Shown here: in pieces, positions 11,726 through 24,544 of the stretch
How positions within the stretch are numbered: position 1 is the stretch's first letter
How the letters are laid out: each line of letters begins with the position of its first letter
Origin: Anisakis pegreffii
Lineage: Eukaryota > Nematoda > Chromadorea > Rhabditida > Anisakidae
Assembly: GCA_035041965.1 (NCBI GenBank)
Contig: JAPYMA010000351.1
Location: forward strand, 62,001 to 126,000
DNA: 64,000 nt
Direction: 5' to 3'
Notes under the pieces: generated by a model
Told to the model about the DNA's origin: nothing
What the model saw: the letters and a program-made list of their open reading frames with translations, nothing else
Database searches by the model: none
Made by a program: the position numbers and the translations under genes

Positions 11726-14523
11726 ATGCACATCACTCCGATCGTTGTTTTGGCTTTGCAACTCAGTTGTCTTTTCGCCAGCGCTTGGGTTTACGACCTA
11801 GCACCTGGTACTTTAACCACGCGTTTACAACCTCCTAACTGGTACTCTAACCGCGCTTGGGTTGACGGCCTACTACCTGGTACTTTAACCAATCATTTTT
11901 ACTTTCCCATGGATGTTCCGTTGTGGTCTTGTTGTACCACTGACGAGAGTTTAAAGAGTCATTTAACATACCAATGGCTATGAACCAATCATAATCAGAC
12001 GCAAAACAGCGTTCCTGGAGACCCGAATTAGTAAATATGTTGAACCGACGTTGAGCATTGCTGAGAGTTACAATCATTCACATTGTGGTGTCAGACCTGT
12101 TGCTTGTAAATGATCGTGCAGAATTTGACTAAATTGGAATATAGTATCAGCTTCAGTCTATCTTCACACGATACAATGGTCGTACCGATTCAATGTTACC
12201 TTTGAAGCATAAACTTGATGCTCCGCTAAGAGGAAATTTTGAAATGTGACCAAATTAAAATCTGAGAATCCTTTTTTTCAGGAGAACTAATTCTCTTTGC
12301 AAGATATCGGCAACAATATCGTAAGTATTTCGTCTCAATTAAATTTTATTCGTTAACGTCAGTAATAACATTTCCAGCTTTATCTATGCACATAAGGCAA
12401 TGTTTTGGATCATACAGTGGAGAATTATACACACACCTCGATACTCTTTATATGCACAACACTGGACAAATCGCTTTTATAAACTATACATTCTACGATT
12501 ATTTCTTTCTTCTTCATCATTCCGACAAATTTGAGTGAATTAGAATATATCGGCTAATCCAACAAGGCGTTCAATAAATTTTGCATCTATGACAACGCTA
12601 GAACAAAACTATCAGTTCGACGAAAAAACTCGGAGAGGAAGCAAAAAAGAACTTCATTTCAAAATGCATCACATCTTACCTCACTCGCAATTCAGTAGTT
12701 GTATCGAGTTAGTATTACTTCTCAAGCATTTGCTGTTCCATGACGATAGAGAATTGCGAAAGATGACATCACTAAATGCTGTCACACTATTTTCAGCAAA
12801 TGACCGTTCGTATACAGATTATCAAATACAACGCGGTGAGTATTTGGCTCCGTCAAACTTTAAGCGTCCAATTCACCTGTGGCATATCACTTCATTAATG
12901 CTTACATTCTAATTTCATCCCTCTTACTTTCTTATTATCCCACAAAACACAGCTTCAGCAGTCGAAAAAAATCAGGTGATCGCAAGACACAACGAAAACA
13001 ACTAGTTGAATATGCGTTATCACTTGCGAAAGATAACATCATTAAATATTAAGGTTTTGTGATTAATGCTGTAGCGTTGCATCAGCAGCTTATATCACTT
13101 CAGTAAATTCTACTTCTTTTTTCACCGTTCAAAAATATGAATAAGATAAAATTAGGAATCAACATCAGCAATGCCACACAAAAACCATTTTCATATTACT
13201 ATGAATGTATACCGTATATCAGCAATGTAGTGCTTATTGTTAGAGAGGTACCTTTGGAAATGTTCCTAAAATGTTCACAAGTTTTCGTTATGATCGAACA
13301 CAAGCATAAATGCTCGAATTTCTGAAAATCATTGCTTACGCTAACTTTAAACTATTCAAATTATATCTTCTTAACTCCCTGTTTAAATTCCTCGAACTGT
13401 ACATAACGTGATGGAATTACAATGTGACTCGAGATTGCTTTCAGCCGATTCCACCGACCCAGCTGTCAGCATGCGATATATTGAACGAAGTAAGCAGTTT
13501 AACCATAAAATCATTTCGTTATCCACAAGAATCGCGGATTTTTTTTCGTAAAATCGCGATTCATCTGAATGCATTTACACGGCACTGTATTGTGGGCTCA
13601 GGGAAATGTTATCTTTCCTTCATTGAGCACACGCATCAGAGCAAGCTTTTAGACATCGACTCATTTTGAACTGATGTACATTCAAAGAAAATGGCCGAGA
13701 GAATAAGCTCCGTTCTTTACGTGTTTGCCGGAATTATGCTTTCCAGGCCACGAATCAAACTCAAAATAACCCAATATATCGTCAAAGATTCATCCCTTCC
13801 CAGAGGGCAGCGTTGCGCTATCACATTGCTTCAATCGTTTCTTTACCTCAAGCAATGCTCAAAAAACCAATTCTGAGTTTTGATGCATTAGATGAACTTA
13901 CTTTAGCATCTTTTCAGCTGAGCCTATAAACCCATGTATCTTAAAGATCACAAGTCAACGGTACAAAATTACGTAAATGAACTGAGCGCTCTCCCAAGAA
14001 TTTTATTAAAGTTCTGAATTCATATTTTATATCTTATATCTTTCATATTTTATATCTTAATTATAAATTGTAAATAAAGTCAATCCCCAATTGTAAGCAG
14101 TTAAATGTCCACTGGAACCGTCAAATAACCGTCCATCGCGCATTCAGTCCGCAAACAGAAAGATCTGTTGGTTCTGTCATGTGTATGTACATTTTTGGCT
14201 TATGCAGATAGCTCAAATATTGTGTTCATTTCAGGCAATGGCCCTGGCACTTCTTCATACAGCTGTAAGTGATTCACCCGCAAAATTTCATTTTATATTC
14301 TCAACTTTACGGTCGTAAACAATTTGTTTAGTGTAAGGGGGATACTGGAACTGACAATTATCTGCAAGGGAGTGTTTTTAGAAGACCTCTGGATGCTCTT
14401 CTCGGGATGTTTCTACTTTGTCTAATGTACATTATCATTACAGACAAGTATGAAACAGTCGAGCAAGGCGCACCTGCCAGTGAAACATTTTACTCGTCAA
14501 ACAGTGAGACTATGTTCGATTAA
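11726..14523 (+). CDS. Mini-exon gene B, small secreted protein
   Basis: No known family recognised. Six exons join in frame: 11726-11807, 12282-12320, 12797-12835, 13445-13489, 14235-14264 and 14444-14523 (stop TAA), giving 104 residues. Exon 1 encodes a signal peptide (MHITPIVVLALQLSCLFASA) and ends in phase 1. The four middle exons are 39, 39, 45 and 30 bp, all phase 1-1. The last exon encodes a Ser/Glu-rich tail ending ETMFD. Exon 2 (LFARYRQQY) resembles the RFxxYRSxS ends of gene A modules. The intron after exon 3 starts gtgagtatttggctccgt, like the type-A introns of gene A, so the two genes are related. Exon 1 can also end at 11879 in the same phase. The product is inferred to be secreted; its role is unknown. 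If exon 16 of gene A were skipped, its array would splice in frame into exon 2 here. Confidence 0.7.
11781..11892 (+). repeat. Duplicated exon-1 end of gene B with three donor-like sites
   Basis: GCGCTTGGGTT..GAC..CTA..CCTGGTACTTTAACC occurs at 11781 and again 72 bp later. A third GGTACTCTAACC lies between them at 11841. The donors at 11808 and 11880 are 72 bases (24 codons) apart and leave the same phase, so the exon could be extended in frame. Confidence 0.6.
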
Positions 14524-14629
14524 GTCGTTTATCAGGTCGGTTATTTATTGTCTCATTTTCTATTCATAAGATGTGCATCTGCTTTAAATTTGAAAATGTT
14601 CTGACCTTATCGACCAATAAGTTTAATGG

Positions 14630-14635
14630 AATAAA
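14630..14635 (+). terminator. Candidate polyadenylation signal, gene B
   Basis: AATAAA lies 107 bases after the TAA stop at 14521-14523, a normal distance for a short nematode 3' UTR. Confidence 0.5.
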
Positions 14636-14983
14636 TATTCTAAAGCTCGAAATGAAAAACACGCCTAACTTCTATTGTTAATTCATGAACGAGAAGAAGA
14701 CGCATGCATGCTTACGGCGTGATCCATTTCTCATTAAATATCATCACGCCTTAGTACCATTTCGAATCATATTTTGCGTGAACATTTGCCTTTCGATATA
14801 AGATGCTCGATTAGGAGGAATTTCATCATTTGAAAATGATTACTGCGCCCAGGAATTCACTGCATTGCCGCAACTGTGCCGCGCACTAGCTGACTGAAAA
14901 AAATTTAAATTGCATGTGATCAAGAGTCACGACGAAAATTCGTATTATTTCAAGATGACATATCAATACATATCAACAACGTG

Positions 14984-15087
14984 CAACTGTAATTCATTAT
15001 TCATTACAACTGTAATTCACTATGTAATTCATTATCAACTGTAATTCCTTATTCATTATCAACTGTAATTCAACATCCAACTGTAAA
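14984..15087. repeat. Imperfect tandem repeat of caactgtaattcattattcatta
   Basis: Four to five imperfect copies of a 20- to 25-base unit containing caactgtaattc lie in non-coding DNA. Confidence 0.7.
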
Positions 15088-16141
15088 CAAATTCAGAAAT
15101 TATATTCTGAAATGGCGAACAAGTGATTCTGCTGGGAAATTGGTGACTTTTCACTCACTTGCGTGCATGCTCTCAGCGATGCTAAATAAAAAGGCTTTGA
15201 TTTGTAACAGCAATGACAAATGAATCCCATGGCACAGCTGAAATTCATTTCAGAGCAATACTGAGAAGGACAACAGTGGATATCTTATTGGCACTTGGCA
15301 CGTTTTCGATGTCGAACTCATGATGATCGCGAACTTTTCATGTTGATTCAAATGAATATTCTCAAAATCCTAATGTTTATTCGGTGCAAGAAACAAACTC
15401 TTAGAAGCAAATTATCATTCATGAAATCATTCAGCAAATTGCGGTATTCACAAGAACAGTTTGGATATAAATTACCGTTCAGTGTTATTGTTATGGGAAG
15501 ACAGAAACGATTTTCGTTTGATCAAGCAAACGCAGCCAAATGAATGAAACAATTTCTCAGAATTTTGAGCAAGTGAGTGAAGCTGTAATTAAATTCTACT
15601 GCAACTGTTCATTAAGCGTAGCATCGGGAGGAATTCTTGTTCCGGACTGCGAAGTGAGCTTTGAAAACTGAATCGAGAAATGTCCAATCGATAAGCCAAG
15701 CCCCTTAGATCGATTCTCAAGTGAATGGAACAATTTCATTGATAAAGTTGTGTTCGGTCGCAATTGCTAGTTGCAAGCAAGTCAATATATTGAGTGTATG
15801 TCAGCTGATTTGAGTTATCAGCTGCACGATTATGGAATTGTTCTGATCAAAAGAGTTCATTTGTGATACAACTCAGATTTCTGATAATTCATTGGATTGT
15901 ACTGCATTCGAGTTGGTTGGCACATCGTTCGACGGCAGTTGATAGCGATTTAATTGCGATTCAAGAAATTCGATCCTGCGTAATAATTTCGACTTTGTAC
16001 TCGTAAATTCGGCCACAAAGCGTGCCATCCTGTAAAAATGATTGTCTGAAGGGTTGTTAATTCTTTTGACTCCTTCAAATCTTTATCGTCCCTTTACAGA
16101 ATTGTCAATTCGTTTCATACTGAAAGCTCTTTAACTGTAAA

Positions 16142-16147
16142 TTTATT
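16142..16147 (-). terminator. Candidate polyadenylation signal, channel gene
   Basis: The minus strand reads AATAAA about 260 bases past the TGA stop of the channel gene. Confidence 0.45.
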
Positions 16148-16405
16148 CGTTCGAGACAGCAACAGCGACGGACCGATTGCGAACAATCGATGTTTGGGTA
16201 AATGCAGCCGCAGAACGCGGGATTCAGTTATCCCGAAGTTGGACATTAAATCCCTCACAATATGGAGTGCTGATCACAGAGCAAGCATGCTTAATTTCGT
16301 CATGTATTCAAACGCATCAATGTAAAAATTGAGTGTCATTGCTGTCTTAGCATCCACTTCTCTTCAATGAGCCAAGAAGTCGTTATGAAGCGGAAGATCT
16401 TCAAA

Positions 16406-19400
16406 TCAATTATAAGCTATGTTAAAAATTGCTCCCGGATGCTCTCTATGAAGCTGTTTTAGCACAAGGGCGTGAATGCGTTGTAAAAATACACAATTCA
16501 ACTGATCTAACCGTATTTGAACGTTTCGAAGTGAATTTTGCAAGTTCTCAGCTATTTCTTCAGCGCTCATCTGTTCTTCGGGCGCATTCTCGTCAAGCAA
16601 GTTATCCTTTCGTAAGATTTCCCTTCCCTTAAAACTTATCTTAAATGATGGAAGAGAATAAATGAGTGATTCGTTGATGTAATACAATACTTTTATGGCT
16701 GAAATAAAGGTTTATAAGCAGAAATTATTAAAACAAAACAGTCACTATCATCGAGTCAGTAAACGTATGTGAAATAATCTCAAAAAAATCTTAATCAAAT
16801 TTTATTCTTTAATGAAATCAGTGAGACGAACCTTTGCGATAAGCAGTTTTCTAGCATCTGGATATTCCTTAAGAGCGCTCCATAGATCATTTTTATTCAA
16901 AACAAACAGATCCGTGTACCCAACTGAGCGGACGTTGGCAGTGCGACGATTACCGTTTTTACTGCCTGATTATAAAAGCGATTTAAAAAATAAAACAATT
17001 CAGCATCAAATAAATTTGAAGTAAAAAGAGTTATTATAACAAATTATTAGCAATAATATTCGTTTACTCAGTCGATGTAAATCAATATTACGATTTTAAA
17101 AAGTGTCATAAACGATGAACGAGGGTGGCCATTTCTGATTAATGTACCCGTTGCTACATACGAGTGAAATCGGAAAATACTCTGTCGAGCCTTGCTGAGA
17201 GCAGAATAGAACAAAGTAAATTGAACTCATAGTCCCAAAACGGCAAATCGTTACGTTTTAGGAATGTTTTATTTTTCATTTTGTATCCGCTGTTAAATTA
17301 AACAATTTTTGAGCTAATGGAAAGGCTCGATAAAAATGATCAATCGCTTCGCTCCTCAAGGTGCGTTATGATTGACATGCCTTACCAGCAATATTAAGGA
17401 TGCTGAGTTCCCCAAAGACGGCACCCTCTTGAAGAGTAACAAACACTGTAACACCGTCATCAGCTACCACCTGTAGTTTACCCCGTTTTACAATGTACAT
17501 TTCCCGTCCAATGTCTCCCTTTCTGCATATATAATCACCGGGCGAGAAGACCTAAAATAACTTTCATTTATTCACAATCAATCAGCAGTTCAATCCTCTA
17601 CTCTCGTTCATTTCTTATGATCTATCATTGATCATTGTGTTCCATTAAAAATTAGGACTTCAATATGACTTCTTCACTATTTACATCACACCTCTTCACA
17701 ACTTATGTCAGTCACAAATCTCGTGTGTTCATCGGCTCACTGAAGTATGGATTTAATGCTGCACTAAATCGCTAATTTCGTTTGGTTCAGTGTGTTGGCC
17801 TGATGATGACATCGTTTGGAACCGATCTATTTTAGCAAAACACTGACGTTGTAGAGTTCACCAAAGTCAGACTTTTAGTCTGATGGGAAACTTTTCAATA
17901 CGAAGGAATTTTCATAGTTGTTCTGCAGTGGCTTGATTGGACGAATTCGTTTGATTACTTTTAATGAAACGTTTTGAATCTTCACAAAAATTATTTCCAT
18001 AAATAGATGAATAAGCACCTGCTGTTGTAGTTTCAGTACAAGTTCCGCAAGGAGACCAGCTTCACAATCCTGCAAATACTCCACTTTTTTGACACATCAA
18101 ATCAAACAGTTTAATGCATCGCATCTGTAATTCTTTTCTTGTTTCCAGCAACATTAAAGGTTTCATTGGTACAAAATAATCGGTATTGTTGAAGAAATTT
18201 TTCAAATTGCGTATCGAATTTACATTGTCAGTCTGAATCGCACATAAATGGACTTCATGACATCTGGGGAACTTTTACAGTTGATAAAAACTCTGAGTAT
18301 GCTCGTCGAATCGTATGGCAGTACATCTTTCCCCTCGTTTAGAGAACCCAACAAAAATTATACCATAACCAAATTTTAATGTGACGGAATCTCTCTCGAG
18401 CATCCGTAGTTTATTTCGCGATTGGCTGACAATAAGTTCACGCATTAACGATTTATCTGAATTTCTATCGAATTGAATTAGTTTGTTGACTCACCTGGAA
18501 GATTCTGACTTTACGTAGGGTTTCGAAGTGGACCTGCATTGCAATTTCAGCTTGTAATTTGTCCGGTAAAACCTTCAAAACCTGCTGATCGCTGAGTGTT
18601 TGTTTGTTCGCCCAAAGATAGTCGAACCATTTTATGACCCTCGTCTCCAACTGAAATGCAAAATCTGTGAATGGAAGGCATCGTTTTGAACACGCTGTTT
18701 TTGACATCGTTCAGAAACTTAAGCGAGGAAATTCGTGCTGAGGAAATTTTGTGCTCATAGAATACGTAGCATTGGAGAGTAATTTCATTAGAGAGTATCA
18801 TGGAATGATGATCGTACTGTTAAGTTCTCAGCCAGTCATACTCCGAAATTTTTAAATGTTCGGAGTCTTTGTTTTTTTCTTAATCTTCATTTCAAACTCG
18901 TCGGTTTTATTGATCAGTCATTCTTATGAATTTCATTGGTATCATGACTTCATATCCTAGAAGGAAGCTTTTCATTATGTTTTCATACGAATCTGATCAA
19001 TTGCAGAGATCAGCTGGTAATGCTAATACCTCGTTAAGAATTTTTTATAATCAGTAGGAGTTATGAGGGACGGTCGATATGAGGTGCTTTAAAGGAGATG
19101 ATTCGATTGAATATGCTCACTGAATAAAATTTTCACTCACCTGTTTACTGACTTTTCGCAATTCCATGTACTGTTTAATGCCGTCCATTCGATTTTGAAA
19201 CTCCGTTCTAGCTGCACTCATATTCGAAATCATACTGAAAGAAAGTCACCATTTAATCAGCAAAATTCGAAGAATTTTTGGGCAATAACACGATTGTTTT
19301 CGTTTCACCAACAAACTGATGATAATGATGATCATTCACCTGCCAACATTACCGACGATTGTTGCGAAAATTAAAACGCCGCACATCAAATCCATTGTAA

Positions 19401-22400
19401 CGAAGACAAATTCAATATTTTGTACCGGTCCCGGCACTTCACCGATCGTTGTTAAGATCAGTGTTGACCAATAAAAACTATAGATGTAACGTCTTGCCAG
19501 TGTGTCTTCAACACCGCTAAATATCACATTGCACATTTAATTTGCGCTACAATACTTTTTTGTATCCAATTAGACGGAAAAAACTGAGGTACTGTAACAA
19601 CAGCAAAGGTTTCATCTTGAAATTCCTTACGACACATACAAATAATAGGATTTAGAGTTTGGTCAGTCACTACCTTAAATCGAACGTTAAAATGAAACCA
19701 GTTAGGTACACTGATTGTGAAATTTTCTTATTTAATGTCAAATACCGCTGTGCTGGAACTTGAAAACATTGATCTGTCAATTGTATGGATCATCTTGCAG
19801 CAATTAATGCTGAAGTTATGCTTTTAAGCTCTTTTTAAGCAATGACAACCTTGGACCATACATATCCATTTTTGATTAATGCTCTTTTCAGTATCATAAT
19901 TTTGATGTGAATTTTCCGAAGACATGTTTTCAGCTAGAGCCAATCATGGTGAAGCATTCAATTACAATAAAAAGTCTATGCTTACTCTGGAAGACTTTGT
20001 TTATTGAGCACCCCATATACCCAACCATCAGAACCAAGTCCTATTAATTCACTAATGAAAAAATATATACATGCATTCCAATGAATAATAATGATTATAT
20101 TCACAACAACACACAATACACGGAACGCATTTGGCATCGAACTCCTGAAAGTATTTGAAGAGTTAATCAGTTAAAGTTATCAAGTCACTCACAATCAGAA
20201 AATTTCTCAGTTGCACAAAGAGTGAACGAACGAACCTTGTTTCAGTTCGCTCAATGAAGTCTGACAATCGTGGATAACGAATCATTCGATTGAAACGAAG
20301 ATAAGGCATTGGGCGTAGCAAAGCAACCGAAATAGCCAAATCCAATGGTAATACGCTGAACAAATCTAATTTGAATTGCAATGACGTTATGTACAGCTTC
20401 CTGATTCGCGGTATATCTCGCACCAGGAGACCTTGTTCAAGAAAGCCTGAAATTGGACATCAACTCAATTGTACCCACTGAGAAAATGCAAATATCGTAC
20501 TTCATACATTATACAATGAGGGAATGCATAAAAGTAACCTTCGGAGGCCCCGACCCTACTCTTGAGAACCCCAAAAGTCGCGGGCTTCCCCACTATGCCG
20601 GTACCCTCCAGCATTAACTCTTGCTTTCTGGAATTTTGCTCACCCGACCCAACACCAATATTCATCCCAAATGACTCTCCACTGATCTAATCGAGCAGAT
20701 ACCGAAATCTAACACAAATAAGTATTCGTAGACGTTATCGCACAGTAACTTTAGCCAATGTCTAGCAACAAGGAATTCCGTGACCGATAGCAACGCATAA
20801 TACTGTAAAGAGAGTTGAATCGCTCGCAATCATTTCAAAGTGAAAGTAAATAAAAATCTAACGTGTACTTCCGACAGAGACCTCAACTCGATAAGAAATT
20901 CTCAACAAAAACAACTCGAACTAACCAGTTCGAGATCGAATGAACATATCAAAGAGATATATACTATCGGCAACCACGTCAAGAATCGCCCATAAAATCC
21001 ACAGAAGACCAGCAGCTAAATCTTTAAAAACACTCCGAGCTGAAATTACGATCGAACTTATTGACTGTGAGTAAAGATTCCATTGAAACGACGTTTGATT
21101 AGTACTGCATAAAGGCATTGTGGTATTTGAATATTGAATGAAGTTTGGTGAAGATTCCGGTATTATTCGCTAATGAATATCATCAGTCATTAACATAAAC
21201 GAGGTATTTTACGTAAGAGAACGAAGAAGTTGCGAATGTATTAATTGAAAGAGTTGATTGTGAGTTTAAATTATGATCAATAGACAAGTGCACTCACCAA
21301 TTACAACGATAAGATTATACGTGAAGGCACATGAGACAACACCCAACCAATAGTAATAAAATTCATCCTTTGTATCGACCACATGTTTTTTAAGTAAATA
21401 CTCAAATCGGTTTCCATTCGATTCAGTTTCACCGTGTGCATCAGCATCAGCACGCGATGTGTGTTTGCTGTTATCAAGACCGAATCTGTTCATGAAGACT
21501 GAAGCTTCCGCGTTTTCCGGACTCACTTTGTTCTTATGGAAGAGTTTGAAAGCCTGAAAAAGTTCTATTTCAGGAGGCCTTTTACGACAACAATACTATA
21601 TTTGCTTGCAGAACAGCATCATCTCCTTGCCTATCAGTACAGGAAAATTATTCATTCCAGTGGAAGCGTTACTTTCCGAAATCTCCCGACAAAAGCAATC
21701 AGTACCAAACAGTGAATCGATTAATTATTGAATTGTTTTATGGGTAAAATGAATTATACAAAAATGAATTAAACTACTCTCGTGACGATATTAATTTTGC
21801 TCTGATTCGCATTTTGACTCTGATTCGGAGCTGATGTGCTCGGTCCAGGGTCGTTGCAATTTGCACCTGTACCAATTCTTCCGTTTGCGTCACTTTTCCT
21901 CTTCTCGTCAGACACTTTCGATGTTTCTTCAGAATTGTTCTAAACAATTGCAGGTTTGTGCTCGGATAGTTTTCTTATCATTCCAGCAATCGGAATTAAC
22001 ACCAACAAATGAACACTTAAATTCCGTTCACAAACAATAACAACAATCAATCATTAATTTCTTCAGATCTCTATCGCCGAGCAACATTGTGTTCTGCTGT
22101 CATACATTCCGTTCTAAATGCAAAAACATCGCAAATGATATTACTTCAGATAATCTCTCTTTATACGGTTCGTTCAATCTCCTAAAAAATAAACTTCTTC
22201 TCAATGACTGTTAAATGTTCGTGTGGAATTTTCAGCTGTTTGCCTTTGCTATGACAACTCGCCATTTGTAAAATCATTAATACGACCACTAACAACGGAA
22301 ATTTAACCCATCCTTCCGCTAATCACTTACTGAAATTGCAATGCATTAAAATTTAATTACATACAAATTTGATCATTGCATTGCCTCTGAGAAATTTTCG

Positions 22401-24544
22401 TTGCTTTCAAACACATCCTCGATTCATTGCTTTATTGCATAAGTTGTTTAGAACTAATTTATGACTTCATTTGATTTCGAAATTTTTATTGATATGATAT
22501 TACCTGATTGTCAGTGTAGCAACGTAACGGTACCCGGACAATTTGCCTAAAAACGTTTTGCCTAAGGACAGCTTGCCTAACGGACAGTTTGCCTAACGGA
22601 CAGCTTGCCTAATGGCAATTTTGCCTAATGTCATTTTTCGTAATTGGCGTGCGAGATTGTTAGACGCACCCGTACAGAACGTGCTGGGCATGTTCATCTT
22701 GTGGCTGTTATTAGAATATCTCTACATATCGAAGTTGGTGATTTTGATGGCTTCAATCAAAGTCAAGTTTTGACCAATGCAGTGATCAAAAGCAATCAAC
22801 GTGTCTAGTTTATCTTTATCACAAGGGATGGACAGTTTGCTTCAGCAGTCTCCTTCAAGGAACCATGTTTGGATTCATACACAACACACTTCCCATGAAA
22901 ATAAAAGATGATATCTATAATTATAATAATTATGCATGTCAAAATGAAATTGGGCAAAATGACGTTAGGCAAACTGTCCGTAAGCAAACTGTTCGTTTAT
23001 CGGGGATAGTGTACTGAAACTGTAAATAAATTAGACTGCTCATGGTTCTGTCGAGAAAGCAGTGATCTGTTTTCATCACGGTTATGGATAGTCCGTAGAG
23101 TTTGTTTTAGTTCAAAGAATGCATTTTAAGTCCTTTAGTCCGCTGTATACAATCCATCAACTTGTTCTCCCACCCGTTCATTACCCGTTGAGCTGCTCTT
23201 CCATCTATTTGTTACCCAGTTGCTTGCTCTCGCACTTTCGGACCTCTTTAATCCGTTCTCCTACCTGTTCAAAATCCGTTAGACCATTTTCCGGCCGATT
23301 CAGGACCCGCTGACCCATTCTGACGCCTGCTCATAACCCGCTAACTCATTCCCTTACCAGCACGTTACCCATTATCCCGTCTCCCTATCTTTTGCCAGTT
23401 CGTTGATGTATTTTCCCACATTTGACAATCCGCTAATCCAAGTACAATCATTAACTGTTATCAACAGGTATAACAACGTCAATTCAAACAAATCACGATT
23501 TTCTTTCATTCATCCTTGCTACCTTGACTTTGCAATGTGAGTGCCAAACTGTTCATACGAAATCGTGGTCCATCGTTCATATTATCAATTCGACTTCTTT
23601 ACTAATCATTCACTTCTTAAACTCATTATGTGTGGAGGAAAACTGAGACAAAAACGAAGCGTACGAACATGATTACAGTCAAATTTTGAATTTAATATTA
23701 AGCAAATTTTACTGATGATGTGCATTAGCAATGGGAACTCACATCATCTATTGTCCTAATTTACGTTTATTATTATTATTTTGTAGAGCATAATACCTCT
23801 CTGATTAGTCATTCGTAAGTGAGCAATTGATGACCCCAAATATCATTTTGTAATATTTCATTCGGGTATGGAAAAGAAATACATACTCTCATTCCTGATT
23901 AAACGAAGAAAAATTCGTCTGATGATCAGGAAATGAATTCAACATAAATAAAAACCAATGGTTCTTTTTGATCACGGAGACAAGCGAATGAGAGAGTGGA
24001 GAGCTTGAGCAAAAATAGACATAAGACTAATAAGACCTCATTTGAGTGAACTTTCAATAACTCAAACCTTGATTTGATCGACCTTTAGCGGTTGTAACTT
24101 TGTTGGTTTGCTGGCTTCGTTCCTTTTCAGATCACCGTTTATCATGCCATTCGGAGTGTTTGACTGCTCCTTACGAGCCGCACTCAGTTTACGATTCGTA
24201 TGGCGAGCTCTCACCTTGCCTTCATCGACCGAATTGCGACCCATTTCAAATACAGTATCTTCCTCCTTCGTTGAATTCAACACAGGAGGATTCCTTTGAC
24301 GAACAGTGGTGACCTCGTCTGATGGAGATTCATTTAGATGATCTGATTGATGCGGCAGAGATTGGCTGATTATATTAGCTGGTTCATGGGATGCACATCG
24401 TTTGCCTGATGCGGTATTAGAATGACTGGCGGATGGTGTTTGGGCATCACATGAAGCACGAGGTTTTTGTTGGTGTAATTGGGACGACGTTTTTCGTTGT
24501 TTTCTTGAAGATGCAATTTGTTGATCGTCATCATCAAGGGTCAT
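16406..24544 (-). CDS. Cyclic-nucleotide-gated cation channel subunit (CNGA/TAX-4 type)
   Basis: Pore-forming subunit opened by cGMP or cAMP in sensory-neuron membranes. Twelve exons in coding order: 24544-24068, 21553-21298, 21039-20926, 20446-20236, 20144-19986, 19516-19340, 19234-19141, 18650-18495, 18069-18019, 17551-17386, 16965-16832 and 16627-16406, giving 738 residues in frame. An in-frame stop lies just upstream of the chosen ATG. A disordered N-terminus covers residues 1-200; S1 is near 223-244, S2 near 252-275, S4 near 327-350. The pore filter TIGE is at 429-432, S6 reads [11 protein letters not shown], and the C-linker is near 465-548. The nucleotide-binding domain has FGELSIL and RRTA (627-630); the Arg and Thr there contact the nucleotide in CNGA channels. 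A short coiled-coil tail follows. The S1-S2 loop is very short. Orthology to tax-4 or to cng-3 cannot be settled here. Confidence 0.95.
22535..23003. mobile_element. GCCTAA-rich element with long inverted ends, in channel intron 1
   Basis: The left end (22535-22650) carries six GCCTAA words about 15-16 bases apart, linked by CGGACAG. The right end (about 22945-23003) carries the reverse complement (TTAGGC, CTGTCCG). About 300 bp of unrelated AT-rich sequence lies between, with no transposase. It is probably a non-autonomous foldback-type element. A shorter relative lies at 10018-10150. Confidence 0.5.
23140..23440. repeat. Degenerate pyrimidine-rich tandem repeat
   Basis: About seven degenerate units of 35-45 bp built on CCGTT-A--C--TTCTCC-ACC-GTTC are found in channel intron 1. 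The local base composition (C and T rich) differs sharply from the surrounding AT-rich intron. Confidence 0.55.

Larger units (their letters stand above)
14524..16400. other. Intergenic region, gene B to channel gene
   Basis: This is a region of converging 3' ends. It contains the gene B polyadenylation signal, a tandem repeat at 14984-15087 and the channel gene's signal at 16142-16147. I see no further gene; the 82-codon frame at 15295-15543 has no supporting features. Confidence 0.6.

Noticed and set aside
12953..12977. 17-bp possible mini-exon in gene B (TTCAG..CAG-GTGATC)
   Set aside because: The length is not a multiple of 3 and the phase does not match the neighbours.
15252..15543. Plus-strand segment after TTTCAG as another mini-exon or gene
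   Set aside because: In the phase used by the mini-exon genes it hits a stop after two codons; the longer frame has no recognisable features.
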